The notes under the pieces were generated by a model. That model was not told the origin of the DNA and made no database searches. It saw only the letters and a list, made by a program, of their open reading frames with translations. Below, one piece after another: positions 1-6,615 of a DNA stretch of 16,071 nucleotides. This DNA is from Cyclobacteriaceae bacterium (GTDB taxonomy: Bacteria > Bacteroidota > Bacteroidia > Cytophagales > Cyclobacteriaceae): positions 1-16,071 of the forward strand of contig JABFSY010000068.1 in assembly GCA_013140395.1 (NCBI GenBank), read 5' to 3'. Made by a program: the position numbers and the translations under genes. Position 1 is the stretch's first letter; each line of letters starts with the position of its first letter.

Positions 1-1689
1 CTTTACAGGATTGATTGCGAGTGACACCCAGTAGCTTTCGCCTTTACTGTTATAGTTTAGAATTTCTTCATAAATTGGAATTCCTTCTTTAATGCCTTTT
101 CTTAGCTTCAGTATGGTATTTTTATCAGTAAGAGATCCTTGCAATAGCCTACCCGGTTTAAGTCCTATTATTTGACTTGGCTCATAGCCACTCATTTTGG
201 TGAACCCCGCATTTACATATTCAGTAATGCCATTTTTGTCCGTAATGATTACTGAGTTGTCGGTATTGTTTGCCACGAGAGACAATCTTTCAAATTCACC
301 TTCTTTAATCTTTCTTTGCGTGATATCTTGGATCAGGCAGAGAATACGAGTCGTAATGCCTGCTGAGTTTATGATTGCTGTAAAGGTAACGCTTAGCCAC
401 AAGTCCTTTCCCTCGATGGTCTTGGTTTGAAAGTCGCCCGCTTTTACTTTACTTGATAGGATATCACTCCATGAAATTTGATTTTCTGAACCAATCAATC
501 TTGTGTAAGGGCTTCCTTTCAACTGATCAGGTTGAGATTCAAAAAACTGTTCAAGGATGGTATTGCATTTAATCAGCGTTCCATCGGTTTCAAATTCCGC
601 GGTTGCCAGGGTGCTGTCTATTGCGCTTAGTACTCCGGAAAGCTCTGCTTGCTTGCGTGCCATTTCTTCTTGTGTGGCAGCTAGCTCTTCAAGATTTTGC
701 TTCATTTCTTCTTCACGAGTTTGAAGCTCCTGAGTAAGAACTGTTGATTCGCTCAATAGCGCCTCTGTATGCTGTGTGTTTTTTAGAGTTGCTATTTCAG
801 ATGCGATGTTGTCACACACCTCTCTTAAAAATTCAATACGATAAGGAGCCATTACTTCAAAAAGTGCAAGCTCAATTGCACCATAAAAGGTATTATTAAA
901 GATAAGTGGAGCTACAATAACATTGCGAGGTGTTGCTTGACCTAGGCCAGAAGTAATTTTTACATAATCTTTTGGGATATCGGTTATGAAAATAATATCC
1001 CTTTCTAGCATACATTGACCAAGTAGGCCTTGCCCCTCATAGATTTTATTCTCAAGGTATTTGCGTTTGTCATAGGCATAGCATGCTTTTAACTCCAGGT
1101 ACCGTTCGTTTGTTTCATCCTTATATTCGATAAACAACGCACCCTGATTTGCCTGCACATACTTTACAAGGTTGCTAATTATTTGGTGGCTGTATTCATT
1201 AACTTCAGCTTTGTTGCGAAGAATTTCACCAAACCGTGCAAGGCCCACATTGATCCAGGTTCGTTTTTCTTCCTCTCCTTTTAGTTTTTGCATTTCGTTG
1301 CGAATCTTCTCGAGTGCCTCGCCAATAGGATCATTGACAAGAAGATCATTGCTTGTAGCGGCTACTTCATTTTTGGCTAAGTTACCAATTAGCTCTGCTG
1401 AAATCTTAAATTTTCTTTTTATTAGTTCCTGATTTTCCTCTATATCATCAAGATAGTCTAAAGACCATTTTGAAGAAATTACATGTTTGCTATTTAGTGC
1501 CTGTGAAGATTGATTAACAACGCCTGTCAGATAGACCATCCAGATTCTGAAAATTACGACCACCAATATCATCCCTATGAGTATTAGTCCTATAGTCATC
1601 CAATAACTGCCGCCTAATAGCACTGATGAGACACTGCCAATCATAGCCAAAAGAAAGAAAATATGAGAAAGTATTATTTTCTGCTTCAT
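1..1689 (-). CDS. Membrane-anchored GAF/PAS sensor protein, C-terminus beyond window
   Basis: The reading frame is open from an ATG at 1689 down to base 1, giving 563 residues with no stop; the C-terminal output domain is not visible. Residues about 5-52 form two hydrophobic helices separated by a short GGS turn, so the protein is probably anchored in the inner membrane with almost no periplasmic part. A GAF-like domain follows at about 150-300, then a charged coiled coil at about 305-352 (an EELAATQEEM-type segment), one PAS at about 355-460 ending in a DITQRK linker, and a second PAS from about 468. The second PAS carries a LOV-like PGRLLQG segment with Gly where the flavin-binding Cys of true LOV domains would be. 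The ATG overlaps the stop of the CheC-like gene as ATGA, which implies translational coupling to the che operon. It could end in a histidine kinase, a receptor signalling domain or no catalytic domain. Confidence 0.85.
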   Translation of the reverse strand, partial: MKQKIILSHIFFLLAMIGSVSSVLLGGSYWMTIGLILIGMILVVVIFRIWMVYLTGVVNQSSQALNSKHVISSKWSLDYLDDIEENQELIKRKFKISAELIGNLAKNEVAATSNDLLVNDPIGEALEKIRNEMQKLKGEEEKRTWINVGLARFGEILRNKAEVNEYSHQIISNLVKYVQANQGALFIEYKDETNERYLELKACYAYDKRKYLENKIYEGQGLLGQCMLERDIIFITDIPKDYVKITSGLGQATPRNVIVAPLIFNNTFYGAIELALFEVMAPYRIEFLREVCDNIASEIATLKNTQHTEALLSESTVLTQELQTREEEMKQNLEELAATQEEMARKQAELSGVLSAIDSTLATAEFETDGTLIKCNTILEQFFESQPDQLKGSPYTRLIGSENQISWSDILSSKVKAGDFQTKTIEGKDLWLSVTFTAIINSAGITTRILCLIQDITQRKIKEGEFERLSLVANNTDNSVIITDKNGITEYVNAGFTKMSGYEPSQIIGLKPGRLLQGSLTDKNTILKLRKGIKEGIPIYEEILNYNSKGESYWVSLAINPVK

Positions 1690-2279
1690 TTTTGTGTCAG
1701 TAACTTTTCTTCTGGAATAATATCGAATATCCTACTATTTAATTTCCAAATAAATTGAGGATGAACATGATCACCAGACTCAAAATGAAATGTGGCGTTT
1801 GAAAACAATATGTTGGATGTTTCTTCATTCGTTACTTCGCCATTTATTAAATCCTGAAGCTTGCCGGAATTGATATGATGAAGGTGAGGGACATCGCCAT
1901 ACACTTCTGTGGCAAGTTTATCAGCGAGTTCGGAAATGACAGCAGCAGAAATGATGTTGTCGATTTCAAGCAAAAAACCATCTCTTAGTTGACCACTAAT
2001 TTTGGTTCCTAATACTTTGCAGATTTCAATTACTTCTCCTGCGCTAAATACCAGGAAGCTTTTTCCTGTGATCGAACCCATCAAATCTGTTGTTAACACA
2101 TAAATATCTCCTTCTTCTTCTGTAACAAAGGAGGAATCATTACCATGCCGTACTAGCAAAACAGCCGAGTTGGTGATTCGAACTGGCTGGCCAATTAGTT
2201 TAGTGAACGAGTCAGCTGCCCGTTTGAAGCCTGTATTCATGGCATGCATGACTAATTCTTCCCTGCGTTTGTTGTTCAT
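1686..2279 (-). CDS. cheC: CheC-family CheY-P phosphatase, probably one active site
   Basis: This 197-residue protein fits the CheC fold, whose members (about 200 residues) have two pseudo-symmetric helices with an E-x2-N-x22-P motif that removes phosphate from CheY-P. The second helix matches exactly: Glu105-x2-Asn108, then 22 residues to Pro131, followed by HL as in known CheC proteins. The first helix (residues 8-30) has the same layout, but His12 stands where Glu is expected beside Asn15, and Ser38 replaces the proline, so this site is probably inactive. The Asp/Ser usually four residues before the Glu is Gly101 at the second site. The gene starts 6 bases after cheA and overlaps the next gene by 4 bases. 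CheC commonly partners CheD, which is in this operon. The family is inferred from motif spacing alone; CheX or FliY-like relatives are the alternatives. Confidence 0.72.
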   Translation of the reverse strand: MNNKRREELVMHAMNTGFKRAADSFTKLIGQPVRITNSAVLLVRHGNDSSFVTEEEGDIYVLTTDLMGSITGKSFLVFSAGEVIEICKVLGTKISGQLRDGFLLEIDNIISAAVISELADKLATEVYGDVPHLHHINSGKLQDLINGEVTNEETSNILFSNATFHFESGDHVHPQFIWKLNSRIFDIIPEEKLLTQK

Positions 2280-2285
2280 ACTAGG

Positions 2286-4070
2286 CTAGTTTAGAGTGAA
2301 ATTTTTAGCCGCTTTGCCATGGGCAGTAAGGCTGAAAATGAAGTTCAATAAATGAGGTACATTTAACACTAAACACACATTTCCACTTCCCAAGATGGTT
2401 ACTCCGCTTATGAACCGTATCCTGTCTACTGGCTTCATCAATGGCTTTTCTACAATTTCCTTCTGCTGCAATAGTTTATCTACCACGAACCCTACTGTCC
2501 GATTGCTGAAATTGACCACAACTATATCTAATTTTTGCTCCGGATGGATCGCATCAAAGGAATTTTGAAGAACATTTGTGGTATACGCTGACTTTTCAAT
2601 CTGTTGATCAAAGACATCCTTCAAAAATACAACAGCCATATTTTTCCCAAGGTGTGTAGCGACTAACCCACCCCCCGCTTTGTGTATGTCTGTTTTGTAA
2701 AGAGATATTACTGACTCTGTATAGGCAAGGGGTATGGCATACACCTCTTTTCTAAGTTCAAGGAGTAAACACGATTTTACGGCCATTGATGAGGGCAAGG
2801 TTAATTGAATGGTTGTACCCTGCCCAACCTCACTCGATACTTTTATCAGCCCACCAATAGAATCCATTGTTTTCTTCACCACGTCCATACCCACTCCCCT
2901 GCCAGAAATAGCCGTTACTGCATCCATGGTTGAAAACCCAGGTTCAAAGATCAACATACTCAGTTCTTCCTCGGTAAGTTTATCAACCTGCTCTTCTTTG
3001 ATTAGGCCTTTGCTCAGCGCTTTACCTTTAATTCTATTGTAGTCCAATCCCTTTCCGTCATCGCGTATTTCAATAATAACTGCGTCCGTATCAATTCTGG
3101 CGCCAAGCCACACATTGCCATCTGGCGACTTACCAAGTCTCTTTCTTTCCTCAGGGCTTTCTATTCCGTGACCTACGCAATTGCGAATAAGATGAATTAA
3201 GGAGTCGCTAATTACCTGAAGCACGTTGCGGTCAATTTCAGTATCAGTGCCAATTAACTTAAGCACTACATTTTTTTGTTCAAGACTGGCCGCATCACGT
3301 ACCACGCGGTGAAACTTATTAAATAAAAATCCTACTTGCACAAGGCGAACGTCCATTACTGAGTATTGCAGATCAGAACTAATGCGACTTAAACGGGCGT
3401 ATTCATTGGAAGCATTCAAACCATTGCTAACATTGGAAGCAAGTATTCTATCTTTTTCAATAATCAATTCACCCACCAGATTCAATAGGTTATCCAACTT
3501 GCGCACAGGTACCTGCACCAAATCGGAGAAAGATACCTTGGCGTCCGCTTCTCCCGGAGTATCGGCTTCATCTTCATCAGGTAAAGCTATCGTTCCAGCA
3601 ATTGCTGGCTCCGGAGAGAAGGGACTTGACTCAAGACCAGTAGCACCAGCTAGGGCTGATGATTCTGAATTCTCTACCTGTGTCTCGGTGGCCTTTTTGA
3701 TCAATACTTCCAGCTTAGTTTTAATGCCTTTGTACTTTATCTCTGCGTTATCCCTAATGGCGTTGATCAGGTTCCCTAAAACATCTACGGCTTTAAAAAG
3801 CGACTCGAATATATTTGTATTCAACGTTATTTTACCATCTCTTACCTCGCCAAACAAGTCTTCCAGCACGTGAGCCATTTCTGCAATACCGGTATATCCC
3901 ATGCCCCCTGCATTTCCTTTTAGCGTATGGGTAATTCTGAAAAGTGCATGAATGGAGCTTTTTTCCTCGGGGTTTTTTTCGATGTGCGTGAGCAGTCTAT
4001 TTATTTCTTCAAAATTTTCGAGTGCTTCTGCTAAAAATATTTCCTTATACTCCTCTTCTTTATTTTTCAT
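2286..4070 (-). CDS. cheA: Chemotaxis histidine kinase CheA
   Basis: The 594-residue CheA is the cytoplasmic kinase that autophosphorylates under receptor/CheW control and passes phosphate to CheY and CheB. The N-terminal HPt domain (about 1-125) carries phosphoacceptor His48 in the context THTLKGNAGG. Residues about 130-180 are a low-complexity Ser/Ala/Pro/acidic linker with no room for a P2 domain. The dimerisation domain (about 183-255) begins with the typical VPVRKLDNLLNLVGEL segment. The ATPase domain has an N-box (HLIRN, residues 293-297), DDGKG at 337-341, SGRGVGMDVV at 389-398 and GQGTT at 416-420. The CheW-like domain spans about 430-580. Gly300 replaces the usual Asp of the N-box DHGIE motif. 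The start is 18 bases after cheB. The assignment is secure. Confidence 0.97.
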   Translation of the reverse strand: MKNKEEEYKEIFLAEALENFEEINRLLTHIEKNPEEKSSIHALFRITHTLKGNAGGMGYTGIAEMAHVLEDLFGEVRDGKITLNTNIFESLFKAVDVLGNLINAIRDNAEIKYKGIKTKLEVLIKKATETQVENSESSALAGATGLESSPFSPEPAIAGTIALPDEDEADTPGEADAKVSFSDLVQVPVRKLDNLLNLVGELIIEKDRILASNVSNGLNASNEYARLSRISSDLQYSVMDVRLVQVGFLFNKFHRVVRDAASLEQKNVVLKLIGTDTEIDRNVLQVISDSLIHLIRNCVGHGIESPEERKRLGKSPDGNVWLGARIDTDAVIIEIRDDGKGLDYNRIKGKALSKGLIKEEQVDKLTEEELSMLIFEPGFSTMDAVTAISGRGVGMDVVKKTMDSIGGLIKVSSEVGQGTTIQLTLPSSMAVKSCLLLELRKEVYAIPLAYTESVISLYKTDIHKAGGGLVATHLGKNMAVVFLKDVFDQQIEKSAYTTNVLQNSFDAIHPEQKLDIVVVNFSNRTVGFVVDKLLQQKEIVEKPLMKPVDRIRFISGVTILGSGNVCLVLNVPHLLNFIFSLTAHGKAAKNFTLN

Positions 4071-4088
4071 GTTGTCTTCATTTAGATT

Positions 4089-5129
4089 TTACAAGCAACT
4101 GACAATAAACCCCGGTATCTCTCCTAATTTCACAACTTGCTTCACAGTACCTTGCTCAAAAGCAGCCTTTGGCATTCCATACACCACCGATGATTCTTCA
4201 TCTTGTGCAATGGTGAAACCGCCCTTACTCTTAATTTTACCAAGGCCCATAGTACCATCTTTGCCCATGCCTGTCAAGATAACACCAATGGTTCGGGCGC
4301 CATAAATATCAGCTACGGATTCAAACATACAGTCAATGGAAGGGAAATTGTATTCAGGAAACTTCCTATCTGTGAAGGTGAATATTGGTGAACCCGTTAC
4401 GATACTATTTTCTATGCGCGTATTCGATTCGCCCGATGCCAAGTAAATGATTCCCTCTTTCAACGACTCACCCCGATGAGCAAGTTTTACCGGAAGCGGA
4501 CTATTTTCACTGAGCCTTACAGCAAATGTTTCAAGAAATCGTGCTGGCATGTGCTGCACCACAATTACTGGTATTGTTAAATTTTTGGGTAGATTATTAA
4601 TTACCGACTCAACTGCACTTGGCCCACCGGTGCTGGCGCCAATCACCACAATATCATAATTGAGTGTTTGGGTGAACGTATGCGCATTACTATTTTTTTG
4701 TGCGAGTTGTCTAGCTTTTAAAATACTGATATCTGTTCGAGCAGCAATCCTAATCAACTCTGCCAATGGATAATTTCCTCCACGGACAATATCCATGTCA
4801 GAAGGCTTATCAATAAATTCGAACGCACCATACTGCAATGCATCAAAGATTCTAGCGTTCGATTTTTCAAGTGAGCTGAGTAAAATAATGGGCATTGGAT
4901 GTTTTTCCATTACCGATTTCACAACATACATGCCATCATAGTCCGGCATGACCATGTCGGTGATGACTACATCGGGTTTTAGTTCCAACGCCATTGCGGT
5001 ACCCGTCTTCCCCTCGTTGGCAATGCCCACAAGCTCCAGCGATTCATCGTTACGGATGATGTCACCGATTACTTTCCGCATAAAGGCAGAATCATCGATT
5101 AATATCGTACGGATGCGGGCTGTTGGCAT
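4089..5129 (-). CDS. cheB: Receptor methylesterase/deamidase CheB
   Basis: This 346-residue protein has the standard CheB layout: a receiver domain (about 7-125), a linker, and a methylesterase domain (about 157-340). The receiver shows acidic residues Asp12/Asp13, phosphoacceptor Asp58 in ITDMVMPDYDG, Ser85 and Lys108. The esterase has the catalytic triad Ser166 (GASTGGPSA), His193 (VQHMP) and Asp291 (GMGKDG). When phosphorylated by CheA it would remove methyl groups from receptor glutamates or deamidate glutamines, acting in the cytoplasm on the receptor encoded upstream. The substrate-side loop reads YLASGES rather than the common YLAPG form. The chosen ATG gives a normal N-terminus and lies 14 bases after cheY. 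No cheR, the methyltransferase that opposes CheB, is found in the window. Confidence 0.97.
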   Translation of the reverse strand: MPTARIRTILIDDSAFMRKVIGDIIRNDESLELVGIANEGKTGTAMALELKPDVVITDMVMPDYDGMYVVKSVMEKHPMPIILLSSLEKSNARIFDALQYGAFEFIDKPSDMDIVRGGNYPLAELIRIAARTDISILKARQLAQKNSNAHTFTQTLNYDIVVIGASTGGPSAVESVINNLPKNLTIPVIVVQHMPARFLETFAVRLSENSPLPVKLAHRGESLKEGIIYLASGESNTRIENSIVTGSPIFTFTDRKFPEYNFPSIDCMFESVADIYGARTIGVILTGMGKDGTMGLGKIKSKGGFTIAQDEESSVVYGMPKAAFEQGTVKQVVKLGEIPGFIVSCL

Positions 5130-5143
5130 GGTTTTGTATTCGA

Positions 5144-5500
5144 CTAAGCCTTAGTCATCGCAGCTACTAATTGATCGCTGGTGAAGGGTTTGACAATGTA
5201 TGCCTTGGCACCTAACCGAAGGCCTTCATTTACTACCGACTCCTGACCCACTGCGCTGATCATTACGATCTTTGACTTTAAGCCTTCTTGCTGATACACT
5301 TTCAATATATCGGTGCCGATCATATCGGGCAGAATATTATCGAGAGTAATCAGATCTGGTTGAAGTTCAAATGCCAAATCAATGGCTTCTTCTCCATTAG
5401 CTGCTTGACCAACCACATTAAATCCAACGCCTTCTAATGCGTCCTTGATAATGGTACGCATATACAAGGAATCATCCACAATTAATACACTCTTTCCCAT
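5144..5500 (-). CDS. cheY: Single-domain response regulator CheY
   Basis: This is a stand-alone receiver domain of 118 residues starting at MGKSVLIVDDS. The acidic pair is Asp9/Asp10, the phosphoacceptor Asp54 (LITLDNILPD), the switch residue Ser82 (MISAVGQ) and the conserved Lys104 (VKPF). CheA should phosphorylate it; the CheC-like protein is a candidate phosphatase. An upstream ATG at 5551 would add 17 basic residues and overlap cheD by 41 bases. The internal ATG was preferred because it gives the normal CheY N-terminus, leaves a 10-base gap after cheD and has an AAAGG sequence just upstream. The motility machine it addresses cannot be told from this window: no flagellar or gliding gene is present. 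Because it lies inside a full che operon, CheY is much more likely than a general response regulator. Confidence 0.93.
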   Translation of the reverse strand: MGKSVLIVDDSLYMRTIIKDALEGVGFNVVGQAANGEEAIDLAFELQPDLITLDNILPDMIGTDILKVYQQEGLKSKIVMISAVGQESVVNEGLRLGAKAYIVKPFTSDQLVAAMTKA

Positions 5501-5510
5501 GGCCTTTATT

Positions 5511-5990
5511 TTAATAGGTTTTAGTTTGGTTAGTTTCCGGATGGCGGACATTCAACTCTCCAGACTGGCAGTTAAACCTTGCCGTTCTGCTTAAATGGCC
5601 GCCCATATCTGAGGCTGCGATAAATATGTTGCGCAGAACAAGTTCATTAGTAATTCTTTCTGCATTTTTTTTCCCGGTTTGAAACGAGTTGTCCGATCTG
5701 ACAACGCTCGCCCCACCCGTTATTTTTGCTCGCAGAGTTTGCGTTGAGCTTCCTCTGATTTTAAATTGATTTATCAATTCATCAAGGGCACTTTTTACCG
5801 AATAGTATTTATCATCGTGAATTGGCATATTCACATCGCCTGGTAGCTGAATATGCGCACCACCGCAAAGGCCAATGGTGCGGTCTTGAAGAAACACCCC
5901 AATACATGAACCTAAACCAACGCATGTAATGGTCACATTCTGATTGTCGCACACAGCTATATCACCAATATTCAGTTTATATTCAATCAT
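5511..5990 (-). CDS. cheD: Chemoreceptor glutamine deamidase CheD
   Basis: This 159-residue protein matches CheD, a cysteine-hydrolase-like deamidase that converts receptor glutamines to glutamates and, in many bacteria, is bound and controlled by CheC. Visible motifs are GLGSCIGV with catalytic Cys29, AHIQLP with His46, KITGGASV, TGKKNAE, and DMGGHLSRTARFN near the C-terminus, in the family order and spacing. The Thr that completes the triad in Thermotoga CheD lies six residues before the Cys; here that position is Cys23, with Thr22 next to it. The start codon overlaps the cheW stop as ATGA, indicating translational coupling. The likely substrate is the receptor encoded at 6616-8670, which carries two Gln-Gln pairs fitting the CheD/CheB target pattern. 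Confidence 0.94.
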   Translation of the reverse strand: MIEYKLNIGDIAVCDNQNVTITCVGLGSCIGVFLQDRTIGLCGGAHIQLPGDVNMPIHDDKYYSVKSALDELINQFKIRGSSTQTLRAKITGGASVVRSDNSFQTGKKNAERITNELVLRNIFIAASDMGGHLSRTARFNCQSGELNVRHPETNQTKTY

Positions 5991-6514
5991 GCTGCGAGTG
6001 CGGTTGTGGATGCTTTCTTGAGCGTGTTGGTCATCTCCTGATCTATCACTTTGAAAATGTCAATTAAGATGATGAGCCTGTCACCCGATTTAATGATGCC
6101 TTTAATATAATTGGTTTCCGTACTGGCATCATTGATAATACCTACCGATTCGTCCAGGTCAGCAGTGTTCACTGAAACCGTATTCGGTACATCATTTACC
6201 AACAAGCCCAACTTGATGTCTTCGCTTTCTACTACCAGCGTATACTTATTTCCATTTGTTTGATCCTCAGCGCGTGTTAGCTTAAAGCGATCCTCCAAAT
6301 CAAAGATGGCAATCACGTTGCCGCGGATGTTAGCTACCCCTTTCACAAAGGAAGCCGTTTGCGGCATGCGTGTTATGTTTGGTGTAATCACTACCTCTTT
6401 GATTTGATCGATGTGTAGTCCGTATTCCTCTTGCCCCAATTTAAAAACTACTATTTGAAGCGTGTGATGTGCACCGTCTTTTGTGGTAGCATTTGTCTTC
6501 GTATTTTCTGCCAT
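5987..6514 (-). CDS. cheW: Chemotaxis coupling protein CheW
   Basis: This 175-residue CheW links receptor tips to CheA in the signalling array. About 17 polar, probably flexible residues precede the CheW fold, which begins at LQIVVFKLGQEEYGL and runs to about residue 165. The conserved core VKGVANIRGNVIAIFDLEDRF (quoted in part) contains the NxRG signature that contacts receptor and kinase. A short Ala/Thr-rich tail ends the protein. It opens the tightly packed stretch of che genes: the next gene, cheD, overlaps it by 4 bases, while 101 bases containing an inverted repeat separate it from the receptor gene upstream. Whether it has its own promoter in that gap is unclear; no good match was seen. 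Confidence 0.96.
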   Translation of the reverse strand: MAENTKTNATTKDGAHHTLQIVVFKLGQEEYGLHIDQIKEVVITPNITRMPQTASFVKGVANIRGNVIAIFDLEDRFKLTRAEDQTNGNKYTLVVESEDIKLGLLVNDVPNTVSVNTADLDESVGIINDASTETNYIKGIIKSGDRLIILIDIFKVIDQEMTNTLKKASTTALAA

Positions 6515-6565
6515 GACTGATTTGCGTTAAAGATTAAGAATAAATTTGTTACTAGTTGGCAGCTT

Positions 6566-6601
6566 GTGCTATCCTTCCTCTATTGTTGATAAGGACAGCA
6601 C
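6566..6601 (-). other. Hairpin (inverted repeat) between MCP gene and cheW
   Basis: Read on the minus strand, the arms TGCTGTCCTT and AAGGATAGCA pair over 10 bases with one G-U wobble, plus one more flanking base pair, around a 14-base loop. It begins 14 bases after the receptor stop codon. No U-run follows the right arm, so it does not look like an intrinsic terminator. It may be an RNA-processing or stability element that sets receptor expression apart from the downstream che genes. The pairing is seen directly; the role is inference. Confidence 0.5.
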
Positions 6602-6615
6602 TTGAGCCAATAGTC

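Noticed and set aside
468..700. LOV photoreceptor domain in the GAF/PAS protein
   Set aside because: The LOV-like loop of this protein (encoded near 135-160) has Gly instead of the flavin-adduct Cys, and the PAS encoded near 310-630 lacks the loop, so photoreception is not supported.
5501..5551. Longer CheY starting at 5551
   Set aside because: The extra 17 basic residues come from the 3' end of cheD read in another frame; the ATG at 5500 gives the canonical receiver N-terminus.
6566..6601. Intrinsic terminator after the receptor gene
   Set aside because: The stem is not GC-rich and no U-run follows on the transcribed strand, so it was recorded only as a hairpin.
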